Notes: a model not told the origin generated them from the sequence alone. A DNA stretch of 64,000 bases from Apoderus coryli (GCA_911728435.2 OU452198.1:40205902-40269901); one strand, 5' to 3'. Counted from the first letter of the stretch, positions 49,001 to 61,362 are shown. Numbers and translations are program-made.

Positions 49001-52000
49001 TTATGTGCAATGCCGGTCAAGTGACCGGCATTTGCCACTTGCTTAAGCTAAATTATTAATTTTTTTCAGATGCCAAAACAACGAATTAGAAAAACCAAAA
49101 AGGCACAATGGTCCGTCGAATCACTAAATAAAGCCAAACAGTTCCATGAAGAAGGACTTTCCATTCGACAGGCAGCAAAACGTTGCGGAATTCCTTTTTC
49201 AACATTACAAGAAAGACTGCACAGAAAAGTTTATAATACTCCGCTTATGGGCAGAAAATCGGTGTTTACTACAGATCAAGAACTGGAAATGGCAAATAGA
49301 ATAAAATATCTAGCTTCTATTTTTTATGGATGCACAGAAAAAGAAGTTAGGCGCATGGCCTATGAATATGCCGAAACTAACAATGTAAAACATAACTTTA
49401 AAACTGGCGGGTCGTGAGTGGCTTAAAGGGTTTCTAAACCGAAATCACCTATCAGTCCGTAAGGCAGAAACTACTAGCTTAAACAGAGCAACAGCATTCA
49501 ATAAAGTTGAAATTGACCGCTTCTTTAAACTGTTGCAAGAAGTTATGGAAAGATATAATTTTTCGCCCAGAAACATTTACAATGTGGATGAAACGGGTGT
49601 TTCAACAGTGCAGGAACCAGGTAAAATTCTATCCAGAAAAGGCCAAAAAAGAGTAGGAGCAATGACTAGCTGGGAAAGAGGTCGGAATATAACGGCAGTA
49701 TGTGCAATGAGTGCAGTGGGTAATTTTATACCTCCAATGTTTATTTTTCCCTGTCAGCGACATTCACCCCTACTGGAAAAAGATGGACCCCCTGGTGCTA
49801 TATACAAATGTTCCAAAAACGGCTGGATCACAGAGGAACTTTTTGTACAATGGCTTGCGCATTTTGTAAAGATCTCAAAACCCTCCGTAGATGACAAGAT
49901 TTTATTAATTTTGGATAACCACAGTAGCCATGTTTCCCTTGCAGCCTATGAGTATTGCCGAGAAAATCACATTATAATGTTATCAATACCACCCCACACG
50001 TCCCACCGAACACAGCCTTTGGATGTTTCCTTTTATGGACCCCTAAAGACATTTTACAGAAGTGAGTGTAACAATTATATGAAATCTAATGCAGGAGACA
50101 AAATTACTCCTTACGAAGTCGCATCACTTTTCCGAAAAGCGTTTTCATATGCAGCATCTATAGGAAAAGCTGAAGCAGGTTTTAAGGCGACCGGGATATA
50201 TCCGATTGATCCTTTCGTTTTCAAGGATGAAGATTTTCTAGCAGCCGAAGCTTTAAATGAAGAAGACGAAGTCGTGGTTATCGATAGTGCTAACTCTGCA
50301 ATGGAATTATCTACCCCAGGTCTTTCTGGAATTACTACTATCCTCTCGAAAGAGACCAACCGTGAACCGTTGTCAATTCCTTTAAGTGATAAACCTTCTG
50401 TTCATATACTGCCCAGCACTGATACAAAAAGTGTGGAGAAATTGTTGGCCATTCCGTCTACCTCGAGACAGTCTACTTCTATCCTTAACCTAAGTGTTGA
50501 CGAACTACTTCCAATACCTAAAAAACCTATTAAACGGGCAAATACTAAAGCTAGACCCAAACAACATGCTGCTGTTTTAACTTCCACCCCACTAAAAGAG
50601 GAGATGGAAAAAAAAGAAGAAAAGAAAAGAGCAAGATTGCAAAATGATAAAATCAAAAAGAATAAATTTAAAGGAATTCAAGAAGCTAAGAAAAAGGTAT
50701 TCAATTCACCAGAAGAGAGTGATTGTACAAAAAATATTAACCAAAAATGTAGTAAGAAGATGTTAAGTAAACAAAAGACAAAAAATGCGAGAACAAGGAC
50801 AGTATCCTCATCATCAGAATCTGATATTGTAATGAGTGATGTTTGCAGTGATAATGAAAATAATGAAGTATTAACATTATGCACCATTTGTGATGACTAT
50901 GGTGCAGATAATGAATTGTGGTATAGATGTTCAGGAAAAGATACTACAGTAGGATATATTTGTGATCATTGCGTGTGACCGGCAATAGCCACATGTGTGA
51001 CCGGTAATACCCGAAAGAGTGACAATCGCGGTCAAAGTACTTTTTTTTTTTGAATAATGTTTTTGAATATTAGTATTAGAGTTAAAGTTCCTATTAGTAT
51101 TTACTTGAATAAAGCAGTACTGTGTTGTATTTTTTTACCATAGAGAATAAACATTTTGTTTTTTTTTTCGCTTTTAATTTTGAATTTAGCTTAAGTGACC
51201 GCCATTACCCATTTCTCCCCTACATCTAGCTCTTGTACGATACGTTTGATATTTATTTGTTACGATTGTTTGATATTAAAAATTATAAAATACTTATAAG
51301 TTGTTCAGTTTTCATTTTTAAAATTATGTAGTTTACACTATATAGGTATTACATATATGATACGGAGAGCTAAAAAGAACTACTTAGAAAACTACTCCGA
51401 TATTTTACGTGACTGTGTGTGTAACCATATGCATATTATAAAAAGGAAAAACTAATAGTAATAAAAGCTGACCCATCTATTTAAAATTACCAATTCCATT
51501 ATGCCGTATTGGATTTTCAAAATTACCCAATATGCATACTGATCATGTTATAAAACCATTGGAAAAGAAAATCGCAAATTGCATTTGTAGCGGGACAAAT
51601 TAGCAAAATAGCGATACCTAATAATAAAATGTGAATGTTAAACCGAAAAAAAAAATACAAAATGAAAGTATACAGAGCTATGAGAAAAAAAATGTTCTAT
51701 CCCTTTGAAGCTTATATTTCATAGACAGATATCTAGGTCAAAGGTTATAACACAATAAATAATCAGACTCTATGAGACCTTTGAAACTCAAAATTACGCG
51801 TGGTGAAGAGAGCCATCTCTGTTAAAACTTTAGAACCAGAACTGCAATGTATATTGAATCAGAATCGCAACCGCGCATCGAAAATACGTACACAAATACA
51901 TCGTGATTCATGAGCTGTAGCAAAGATTAATTGTAGATTAATCTTTGGCTGTAGGTATATACTATACGAGGTAATTCCACTTAAAAATTAATATTTTTAT

Positions 52001-55000
52001 AATTTAAATATTCGCATAAAACTCAATATGAGATTTTATTTGATCTACAGGGTGTTTCTAAATTTGACCGACAACCCTCTACCACACAAAGCTCTCGCTA
52101 ATGCATGCATTTTGATATAGGGACATATACCTACCCTTAAAGTGCTTAGTTGTCTAGAGACAGGGTGTCAAAGGTTCAAATTTAAAATTTGTCATAAATC
52201 AAAAACGCCTTTAAATATTTTTTTCAAATTTAGTGCTATGTTCTTTAAAAAAAAGTCATATTTTGACATAAACAATATTTTTAAAAATGAACCAGTGACA
52301 TGCTATAGGTGTTAGTGACACTTTTTATCACCCTATTTTGTACGCCACTGGAATTAATATATTTTGTATTTTTTCGTAAATTCCCTATTCATTTTTGTTT
52401 AAAAAAGGGATAAATTTTTATGGGTCTAAAGTGAATAGTTTTGCAGGAATTTGTCTCTAAACAAAAGTCTGCAGGTAAAAAGTTTCTACTTTCAACTTTA
52501 CTTGCAGACTTTTGTGTTGTCGGGCGAATTTAGAAACACCCTGTATATTAGCTTGATTTTTTTTTTAGTATCTTTTGTACAATGAGTAGCAGAAGTCACG
52601 GATAAATCTTGAAGGAAATATGTTTGAGGAAATCGCTTGGACAGGTCAATACTTTTGCCGATTTTTAACACAACAGAGAAACAAACAGGTTGGCCGAAAT
52701 AGTAGAATTATTTTAGCAATCCCTCAACAGGCACACCAAAATGATAATAATATAGTTGTAACTAAGAAAAATTGTTATTTTATTTTTAATATAGCTACTA
52801 GTTATGGTCCATTATTGAAGTAGCGTTGCAAATACCTATTTGGTATTTATTTTAATCGACTTCAGTTAGAAATCGTCAACATTATATCTCGTGGTCTTTG
52901 GGAGAAACATGATAACTCCAAAAATAGGGTTTCCTAGTTAAATCGAATAATAGACCTCATAAGCCTCTTATTTTATTTGGTGTGATAAGTACAATCGTTC
53001 TAGAAGACACTGTAATAAGTAATCATTTGAAAATTCATTGGTAAAATCATGATCTGATAATGTATTTTGGATTTATATGTTTTTTTTTTTTAAAGAAGTG
53101 GAGTAGGATAATATATTCTTTAAATAAAAGTCAACCTCCACGTACTAAATTTAATAGATTTCTCTAAAAATCTTTACATCTACAAAACATGTTTCCGAGC
53201 CCAGGCCCCATCATCAGAGGTTATCAAAATTAAAAAAAGCTATTTCATCATTATTGTTACAATTATTTAGTTTATTAGCACCCATGGATTAATTCATGAC
53301 GCGAAAAAAATATTTTGGTAAATAAATCACATATTCTTGTTAATTTGTTAAAACTTTTCTTAAAACATTTTTCTTTTTATAAATCATTAATTAATTAATG
53401 TTTAAAAATTTTACCTTTTTAGACTTCCAAAAACGTTCCTGGAGTGCGGAAAATGATTTCCGGTAATGAGTTCAGAAAGTTGACGCATCTAAAACTCTAC
53501 AACGCAAGAAACGCCTATTTCAACATTTTAATGTGTCCTTTTCTATGTGCTTCAACATTAAAAATAAATTCTGTGTGTTAAGTTTGAGGCTGACACAAAG
53601 AGTTTGTTTTATTTAAACAAACGTACAAAAAAGCCCGATAACTGTTGTGGGTATAGGTGTGTGAAATGCAGTGGCGGCTCGTCAGGGCAGGCAAGGCAGG
53701 CCGTGCCTGCTCAGATTTGATTTCAGGGACATTTTTATAATAGTAATTATTCTATGTATCTACTATTATTTTTTTATGTGAGAACTGCTCTAATTTCAGT
53801 TATTTGTTATATTAATCCCACATCTCACTACTCTACTACTACCCCACCGTGACCCTGTGATTAAAGAGGTTGAGTTCCTATTAGGCGCATCAATGAGACG
53901 CCACTGCTCACAACAGTTATATAGCAGTGATAATGTCATACCCATCCCGCAGGTACTTTAGAATGACCTGTATACATCGAGAGTTAATCTTCAACCGCTC
54001 AGTCTAAACTAAACGCAGGCACCTAGCCACCTGCCTGCTTCCTATTAATATACACGCATATTATTGCATATAAATGCATATAAATTCTCTAACAGCAGGA
54101 AATAAAATGTAGGGTTTTCATACTATTTATCAAAAAAAATATGGGTTTTTGTAAAATAATAGGCAATAGACAGATATTTTTATTGTTACTATATAAGATA
54201 GGTATTTTATTTGTTCAGTGTTTTAATATGTCTCATTAATTTCTATAAAAGCATACTAGTGTAAGAAAATCTCAAAAACAACCAAATCAAACTGAAATCC
54301 ATTAATTTTCGTTAATATGGAACCTATTTAAACGCAAATACAATAGTAATATTAAATCCAAGCAGGCACTGTTGTTTAATAGACTAGAAAATGAACTAAG
54401 AATAATCTATTCCGATGTTGAAATGTTTAAAAATTGCTCCAAATTATCTGATGTTTTACAGTTTTTTGTTCATAATAATTTAGTTACTGCTTTCCCAGAA
54501 ATAATTAAATTATGAATTATATATTATTATATTAATTTAATACTTTGTATTCCAGTTGCTTCTGCGTCCGTGGAAAGAAGCTTTTCGTGTTTAAAACGAA
54601 TAAAAACCTTTGTTCGCAATAAAATTGAAGAATCTCGTTTAAGCAACTTGGGTTTAATATCAATCGAAAGCGGCGTTTTGAAAGATTTATAGTTAGGTAC
54701 AGAATTTCATGATTAAGTAATAACTCATTTTTCGACTAGTAAAAATCGACGAATTGAATTGATTTATAAAAACCTTTAATTTTTCTATTCTAGTTAATAT
54801 ATAAGTATAAGAAAATGTAAAACGCATAGCTTAAGGCGATACATTTTTGAACAAAAAAAAAAACAAAAAAATAAAGATTTACCTTACGAGACTCGTATTT
54901 TAACGTGTTCCTTTGTACCTTGATAATATTCTACTTTTCATGTAAGACGATTGACCTTGACAATCTACAAATGTTTGCATACGAAGCAATTTTCTTCATA

Positions 55001-55392
55001 TACATTTTTATATTAGTGCCTGCCTAATTAAATTACCCACGAGCCGCCATTGGTGAAATGTACAGTGTAAAAACAACACTATATATTAATAATTTTATTA
55101 GATCTAGAAATGTTTATTATGTTAGGGCCAGACGTTATAGTCCATGAGTAATCTTCATAATGACCAAATCGTTATTATGTAGCTTTTTTAGCCTTTAACT
55201 GAATTTTAACAACTTTGGTACCTACCTGTAATTTGTCCACTCATAATAGCTGTTAACTGGGAAGTATGGAATAACTGGTAGATCTGAAATCTTGATTTCG
55301 TACAGTCTTTCGTTAGTGATGACAGATGGGTAGTACGTATGTTTTCTATCAGTTGGCAGGTACTCTTCGCAGAACTCATTCCAAACGAATTG
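46061..55392 (-). CDS. RASL10-type Ras-like small GTPase, last two exons (5' end missing)
   Basis: Membrane-anchored atypical Ras-family GTPase. Exon A (55392-55226) encodes QFVWNEFCEEYLPTDRKHTY and on to PVNSYYEWTNYR, which is the switch region of the RASL10A/B group. Exon B (46493-46061) continues YYGLRSATAYILVFDLS. It has the G4 motif NKQD, the family phrase KHWKCGYIECSAKYNW (G5 motif SAK) and a C-terminal CAAX box, CVVI, for prenylation. The AG|GTAGG donor and TTTTTAG|ATAC acceptor join in frame (AG+A = Arg). The exon with the P-loop was not found on the minus strand up to 64000. The intron of about 8.7 kb contains a pogo element, a hAT element, MITE sequence and a ribozyme-like module. 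A serine-rich insert (SEDGPSSSSKP) follows NKQD. Confidence 0.9.
46560..46730 (-). other. Unassigned exon-like open segment in RASL10 intron
   Basis: On the minus strand, after a pyrimidine-rich acceptor ending TCGTTTAG, the frame reads CQMEIVDDETCIVFLPRTSN and TPLDEVTCPPASLKFTYQRP, and meets a donor-like GGTG|GTACTTAC. It does not fit the RASL10 protein and I do not recognise it. It may be transposon debris or a separate small exon. Confidence 0.3.
46920..48420. repeat. Degenerate satellite-like array, about 495-bp period
   Basis: A block of about 150 bp (GGATAAGTTTAAGAA ... CCCCTTGCCTACGCTCAATG) occurs at 47661-47801 and 48162-48302. A second block (ATTTTATAGGTTATATTCTA) occurs at about 47121 and 48038. 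Within units the phrase CCCATTTTACACT or CCCTTTTACACT followed by CGAACGCC recurs five or more times. The array is split by a LINE fragment of about 420 bp. Confidence 0.7.
47238..47660 (-). pseudogene. RTE-like LINE 3' fragment inside the array
   Basis: The minus strand from 47657 reads LLYGVEAWTLNAEISKRLEA, then FEMWVYRRVLKVSWVDQI, YLGHVTRG and RRRRISWLSE. This is the same C-terminal region as the LINE at 2781-3660, from a different subfamily. It is 5'-truncated. The short word CAATGTGGTCTAAT flanks its broken 5' end and recurs at 48154 in the array, as expected for an insertion. Confidence 0.8.
48638..51220 (+). mobile_element. pogo/Tigger-type transposon in RASL10 intron
   Basis: 2583 bp flanked by TA (48636-48637 and 51221-51222). 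Terminal repeats start GGGGAAAACTGGGCAATGCC on the left and, complemented from the right, GGGGAGAAATGGGTAATGGC. Near both ends the word GTGACCGG/CCGGTCAC occurs repeatedly, which suggests multiple transposase binding sites. It encodes the transposase below, in the sense opposite to the host gene. Confidence 0.93.
49070..50978 (+). CDS. pogo/Tigger transposase with one frameshift and a zinc-finger-like tail
   Basis: Cuts and pastes the element at TA sites. The first frame (49070-49417) has a psq-type helix-turn-helix (GLSIRQAAKRCGIPFSTLQE). One extra base near 49407 then shifts the frame. The second frame continues AGREWLKGFLNRNHLSVRKA into the DDE domain: first Asp in YNVDETG, second in LILDNHSSH, third 36 residues on in TQPLDVSFYG. 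A Lys/Ser-rich tail of about 230 residues ends with a PHD-like pattern (LCTICDDYGAD ... CSG ... YICDHC) that still has Cys pairs at both ends. All catalytic residues are present and only the one shift prevents a full product of about 640 aa. The frameshift could be a sequencing error. Confidence 0.9.
52048..52543. mobile_element. Mariner-type MITE
   Basis: TA-flanked. Ends CAGGGTGTTTCTAAATTTGA and CGAATTTAGAAACACCCTG pair over about 25 bases. The 496-bp body has no reading frame. It lies in the RASL10 intron. Confidence 0.8.
53183..53220 (-). ncRNA. Hammerhead-ribozyme-like module, copy I (decayed)
   Basis: Minus strand: CTGATGA plus T, stem II GGGCC/GGCTC, GGAAAC with one extra G, stem III ACATGT. 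Stem I is lost. About 75 bases on, the TACGTGGAGGTTGACTT tail resembles the tails after copies A, F and H. Confidence 0.45.
53669..55052 (+). mobile_element. Short hAT transposon with perfect 8-bp duplication
   Basis: Ends CAGTGGCGGCTCGTC and ACGAGCCGCCATTG, flanked by identical 8-bp copies GTGAAATG (53661-53668 and 55053-55060). Inside only the end of a hAT transposase remains. After an acceptor (TTTGTATTCCAG) at 54556 it reads VASASVERSFSCLKRIKTFV then RNKIEESRLSNLGLISIESG, the C-terminal dimerisation domain. It is an internally deleted, non-autonomous copy in the RASL10 intron. The perfect duplication suggests a recent insertion. Confidence 0.92.
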
Positions 55393-55784
55393 CTGAAAAT
55401 ATGTGGAAATTAAATAATATGTAGGTAAATGTATTTTTTATGCACGAACTGTAAATACCTATAGAGTTTGTTAAATACACAGGTCAAGTTAATTCCAACA
55501 AGCAGCGTACCGTTTACCCCTGTGTTCAGTATCAGCGTGATAAATAAATATTGTGTTTGTAATCTGATTCTGTGTTTTGTGTGTTTTCACTATAGTGTAC
55601 GTGAGAATTAAATACATTTCGAAAATGTTTGGATTTATTTCATTTTCATTCTGGGACAGAAAACTGCGAAAGTGATATCAACCAAGTTTTATTAAAAATT
55701 AATGATATCCCTATAGTAGTAGTTAATTATAGACAATCAAACAAATGACATAGTTGAACAAAATTTTGTAAGATACGTGTCTGA

Positions 55785-55988
55785 TTGTCTTCTAAAGAAA
55801 GGCCATGTAAGATATCTGTGCAATATTCTAAGGCGCATGATGAACTTGATGATACCTCAATTTATTGTTTTTTCAGAGCATATGAAAATGCTCATGGTGA
55901 CATATTTGGAAAATTAAATAATCCGGATGATGCCTTTGTGGATTTTGTTACACATATCGATGTCTTCTTTCAAAGAAACTTCGAGTAA
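55785..55988 (+). other. Short unrecognised reading frame
   Basis: Reads SSKERPCKISVQYSKAHDEL then PDDAFVDFVTHIDVFFQRNF. It looks protein-like and may be part of a decayed transposase or LINE, but I cannot name the family. Confidence 0.3.
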
Positions 55989-56708
55989 CTTTTATTGAAA
56001 CACGAATACACTAAAATAATGTCACCCATATTCAATGTTTCCCAAGGATTATATAAAGAGTTAGGATTAATTTTACTCTAAAATATGTTAAACAGGAATT
56101 TAAAAAAAATCATAAGAACAAATTAATTATATGGCGAAATTTGAAATGTTTATTTTAGTTTAGTGTTCTACGCCAAAGATTCCATATAGGCACTCATCGA
56201 TTATTTATTATTACTATCCGCACAGGGAAAGTATAGCTTTAAAAACAAAAATTGAGAAAAAGACGGATGTAACCATTTTGAAGTCTGTCTGTCTGTGTAT
56301 GTATGTGTGTCTGTGTGTATTCTTCCACGATAGCGTCCAAACGCTTTAACCAATTGAGCTAAATTTTGGTATATGAGTTTGGGGCGGTCCTAGGATGAAG
56401 CCGTTATATTTTGGTTGAAATCGCTTAAGCGCTGTGATAGGGGTGGACACAATCGCTAAATTTTCATATATCAGTAGGGGTCGTTGTATATATTTTTGAT
56501 TATATTATAACTTTTGGATGACACAATCGATTTTTTTGGTAAGTAGTTTGTATATAAATATATTTGTATAATAAAATTTATTTCAAAATTTTTGTACAGT
56601 CTTAACCGTCTATAAAAGTCTGCTATTTTGTATCATGTGACAATTTACTAATTTAAAAGCAATCTACGGTAGTAGATGATGGCTTAACTTGCAAACAAAA
56701 CAACTTTT

Positions 56709-57765
56709 ATGCTACAGTTTAATATACTGTCGCATTTTAATTATGGCGGTGTTATCCAAACCAAATTAAAGAGTGCTGAGAATTGGTTTGCCTCTAACGG
56801 ACTGTCTCTTAACTTCTCGAAAACGGAGAGGATTGATTTTACACTAAGGAAAAATTTTACTAGCGAAAACAATACTTATAAGTTTCTTGGAGTAATTGTA
56901 GAACCAAAATTGACATGGAAAGATCGGATCGATTGCCTTGCCAAAAAATTGTCCAGTGTGGTTTATCTCTTGCGAAAACTATCCGCTACATGTTCACAAG
57001 AAGTCTTGCGTTGCGCATATATGGGATACTTTCAAGGCCTGATTAGTTATAGCGTTCTGTTTTGGGGCAAGGCACCGCAATGGAAAATTATCTTTAAAAT
57101 TCAAAAGGCGGCTGTACGCGTAATGGTTAAAGCTGGATATAGAGAGCCATGCAAACGCTTCTTTAAAAAATTAAATATTCTAACAGTTCCTGCTCTGTAT
57201 ATTTGGCAGTGCATTTTTTATATTAGGGAAAATCTCAATAGTTTAATAAGTCATGAGGATCTACACTGTTATGAAACGCGGCATAAGAAAAACCTGTATC
57301 TGCCCCGGCACAGATTAGCTTTGACAGATCGACAGTTTCAGGTTATGGCCGTTAGGTTTTATAATCACCTTCCTCGTCAGATAAAAGATATTGCGAACAA
57401 CAATAAATTCAAAGTTGAAGTGAAAAAACAACTTCTTGAGATTGTCCCATATGACTATGCTGACTAACTCACCTACATTTTGAGTGAATTTTGTACACTC
57501 TAGTGCTTTGTTAATCTTAATTTATATTATAGTCTGTTGATTGTTGTTGTAATATTTGAATTGTGCCCCTTTAGACTATTTATTGAAGTTTTAAGTGATT
57601 TTTATGTACTTTGTTTTACTGCTATTTGTACTATTTACACACGTATTTGTTGTTTGAGTATTTTGTTTGTTTATATTGTATTTTTATTTATGTACATACT
57701 GAATGTGACGATGCCAATAACTATTGTTATATACGCAAATAAAGGATTATTATTATTATATTGCC
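56709..57765 (+). pseudogene. LINE reverse transcriptase C-terminal part with 3' end
   Basis: Reads KSAENWFASNGLSLNFSKTE, TYKFLGVIVEPKLTW, YFQGLISYSVLFWGKAP and IQKAAVRVMVKAGYREPCK to a stop at 57467. This is the thumb and C-terminus of an insect jockey/I-type LINE. About 290 bases later the element ends in AATAAAGGATTATTATTATT, a simple 3' repeat typical of such LINEs. It is 5'-truncated before the catalytic box. Confidence 0.85.
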
Positions 57766-57926
57766 CTTGTTTCACTAATTGATGGGAACAGGAATCAGTT
57801 CATGCAGAATTCAGGCACACGGCTTGTATGATGTGGAATTTGTAGGGCTGAAAGAGGGATTAGCGCTAAGATTAAGGAAATCGGCTGGTTAAAAATGAAA
57901 AACGTTGAATCTTTCATTCACTAATT

Positions 57927-58187
57927 TTGTTTAATAAAATCATCAGAAGTAAAAAGCCGGAATACTTATATGAAAGATTGACGTTCCGGCGATATATGCA
58001 AGATGTGAGTATCCGTCATAAAACTGTCATTACGCCACCGGTACACTCAACATCAATGTTTGAGCGGTCATTTTCCTATACGGTTTCAAAATATTACAAC
58101 GCCCTATCGTATAATATAAAAACTTTACAGGGGTTTTCGTTTAAAAGCGCTGTTATTATACACGTAATAGAAAATATTAATTTGTAA
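57927..58187 (+). pseudogene. LINE C-terminal scrap
   Basis: YERLTFRRYMQDVSIRHKTV then HSTSMFERSFSYTVSKYYNA looks like the last residues of a LINE reverse transcriptase from another family. It is short and isolated. Confidence 0.45.
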
Positions 58188-58752
58188 ACATAAACCCAAT
58201 CCTTGAAGAAATAGAGTTAACGTCCAAAACTTTTAAATTATAATTATAAATAGATTCAATAAATGTTCTCAAACTAGAGTTCTTTATTTTTCTTTGGTCT
58301 ACACTGTAGGTACATTGATATATTTGTATTTTATAATGCTTAAACACAAAATGTGGTAAACACTTTGAAAGGGAAGTACAAACTATCCCAATTAATGTTC
58401 CTGAAAGTCTTTCAAGTATCACTCGCCAAACAAAGTATACAATTTCTATTTGGCAGGAATTACATCCAAACGTGCTCCACATATACGTAATGTTGCGGTC
58501 GATTCGCTGTCACGAGCGTTTGGGGAAAAGCGAATTATGGGTTCTATCTATATATCCATGTTGCCACATTATAGATGAACATACACATATAATATTGTAA
58601 ATTTCATAATGATGGGGTAGTTTGAATTCACAAAGGTGCCTCGGTGTGTGTTTGCATATCAAGGAGGATATTAATTTTGCGCTTGCACTGTTTTGGATCA
58701 AATTTGTTAAATATCTTCGTTTAACCGTTTTGTCCTACTAATACTATAGGCA

Positions 58753-60520
58753 TGACCGCCGGAAGGGGGGCAAGACGGGGCGCTTGCCCCCCCCCTGGAA
58801 CACGTAAATACAGGAAAATATAACATACATAACATAGATTAGATCATTAAATTATAAATGCAGTTAAGGATATCTAGATACCTGCAAAATTAGGAGGTTT
58901 TCGTTTACATAATTCTATATTTGCTAATTACCTCTTTTATCGACTAAATAGTTTATGATTATTTTGATTATGAGCGAGGGAGGTGATAATCGATATAAGT
59001 GAGTTGTGAACATATGCAAAAAACGCAAAATATACATGCCATCAAACTCAAAATGAGTTAATTAAAATATGTGGAAGCGTTATACGGGAGGAAATTGTTG
59101 CGGAGGTAAACGTAAGTGAAGGCTTTTCGTTATTAGCCGATGAATCGGTCGATATTGCAGGAATTGAACAACTTTCTATAGGAGTTAGATTTGTGGACAA
59201 AAAAAAAAACAATGTAAGGGAGAAATTTTTGGGTTTTACTCAACTCACCATTATGAATGCACATATTGGAGACTTGCGAAGAGTATGGATTAAATATGCA
59301 AAAGTTAGTGGGGTTAGGGTTTGATGGGTGTTCAACTATCGCTGGACATGAAAACGGAGTACAAAAAATCATTCGCATCAGTTATCAGTTATAACAAAGG
59401 AACATATTTTCATTGCGCTTCCCACAGGCTAAATTTAGTGGTAAATGATTTAAACCGTATCCAAGATATACAGAATACTGCGGATTCTATCAAGAAAGTT
59501 ATTAAATTTTTTCCTAACAGTCCATATAGAAGAAAATATGTCCCTAATATCCCATTATTTTGTGAGACACGATGGTCCTCAAAGTACAAATCCATCACAA
59601 TATGTTCCGAAAATTACGAAGAAATTAGAGGGGCTTTGGAACATTTGGCTTATTCAATAGAATTCAGCACAGAGACACAATCAAAAGCTAATCAATTATT
59701 AGCTGCAGTTTCGACTTGTAAATTCATACTCGTCCCCACATCATTTCACATTATAGTGCTAAATTGGAACTGGTGTGCAACATACTACAAGGAAAAATAA
59801 TAAATCTTCTTTCGGCAAAAAACCATATTAAAACACTTTTGTCTTCACTAAAAAATCACAGATCTGACGCTGAAATTAAGGAAATTTTCCAAAAATCTGA
59901 AAAAGTTGGTGATAAATTTGACATACCACTAAGCATTGCTAGACTGGGATCAAATCAAATTTATAGAGCTAATTTCGAAACGAAGTCTTGCCAGGAATAT
60001 TACCGTGTTGCTTTGTTTATTCCATATCTAGATTGAATTATCCGCTGAATTGAGATAAGATTTTCGGAAGAAACAGAAATTGCATTTTCTTTGTGCCTGG
60101 TTCATCCAGAGTTAACTGTAACAGAAGAGTATAGGAAATTAATAGAAAAAATTCCTAACATAGCCAAAGTATACGATTTAGAAAATTTAGAGACTGAGAG
60201 TAAAACATGGGCTGAAATGTGGATAGAGAAAAATAAAAATGAAAATATTCAGTTAGAGTTCGCCGATTTATTGGAAAAACATTGTGAGTTTGCTAATTAT
60301 TTAGCCCTCCCTCGAATGCCAGTTATTAAACGCACACAAGAATTCTGCATGAGCTGAATCTTATGCTCATCGGCACCAAGTAGGCAGGGCCCATAAACGA
60401 CATCGCCAAAATTAAAGTGTGACAGAACCAGACTATAACAAAGCTTTTTCCTGGTGGACTGGTTCAGTTCGTCAAGAAAAGTATCTTAAGGCAGATGGAT
60501 TTCATTTTGAACATCTTTTA
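58753..60520 (+). pseudogene. hAT transposase (P52rIPK-like) remnant
   Basis: The plus strand has broken frames of a hAT transposase of the group related to the 52-kDa repressor of the PKR inhibitor. It has YFHCASHRLNLVVNDLNRIQ, ETRWSSKYK, ARLGSNQIYRANFETKSCQE, YYRVALFIPYLD and EYRKLIEKIPNIAKVYDLEN. Stops at 59800, 60034 and 60355 and frame changes break it. The N-terminal part (59060-59320) survives only as scraps in several frames. Its left edge has a G/C-run hairpin (58765-58792). Confidence 0.8.
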
Positions 60521-60749
60521 TAATCGTAATGTTTATTAAATTGGTTTTTACTTTGTTCCACATTGATAAAACTCTTTTATTGTTTGGTTATTGTTTTTTA
60601 TTTTATTTCTTACTTTATGAATAAACATTTCCCTGGCTTGTTCATTTCATTCCGATTAAAATAATTAAACACATGAGTTTTCCTCAAACAAATAAGAAAA
60701 CTAGGTTATTACAAACATTTTTTATCTGTTTTCTGTTTATTACGGGTGG

Positions 60750-61362
60750 AAAAAGTTACATGCAGGGTGAATTATTGGGATGAACCAGATATGCCAGATT
60801 TTTAAATCCGGCCCTGTAAATCAATTCAAATTATGGTATTTACCATACTGGAGCACAGGGGGTGTCGTTTCTGTCTATTTTGAAGATTTATTTTTAATAA
60901 CTAAACTTTATTGTACAGTAAGATACTTCATTATTGCCAATTTTCAATTTGGCTCTAAAATGAATCTTTAATTGGAAATGTGAGGTGAGTGTAACAAAAA
61001 ATTGAAATACCCAGGTCGAACTGTCTATATATGCCCTCCGAAAAAATTATATCAGGGTGAAGTGTTGAATATGAAGCAGTCCCACAAATTTTCTCGAAGA
61101 CGGACCTGGATTTGTTCAATTCTGACTATTATGTCAGTTAGTTGCCAGACACCAATACACACTTTTATAAAAAAATGAGATAAATCGACTTAAACATTGA
61201 AAAGATATGACGAAACATTGTTTTGGTGAAGATCCATAATTCACCCTGTATATTAATAATCAAAACAAGGAGACATTTTTTAATGGTCATTTGATAATCC
61301 CCTAACGTGCATCTACTTATGGTAGAAGTATGTACAGTTCCTCGTGACTCACCCTGTATAAA
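60750..61362. mobile_element. Mariner-type non-autonomous repeat, inverted relative of the 44.1 kb element
   Basis: 61160-61362 read in reverse matches 44128-44320 over nearly all its length, including CAGGGTGAATTATGGATCTT and TTTCGTCATATC. A further GCAGGGTGAATTATTGGG start lies at 60762. No coding capacity. Confidence 0.6.

Noticed and set aside
56280..56330. TCTGTCTGTCTGTGTATG simple repeat with following AACCAATTGAGC
   Set aside because: Looks like a common dispersed repeat tail, with no boundaries identifiable.
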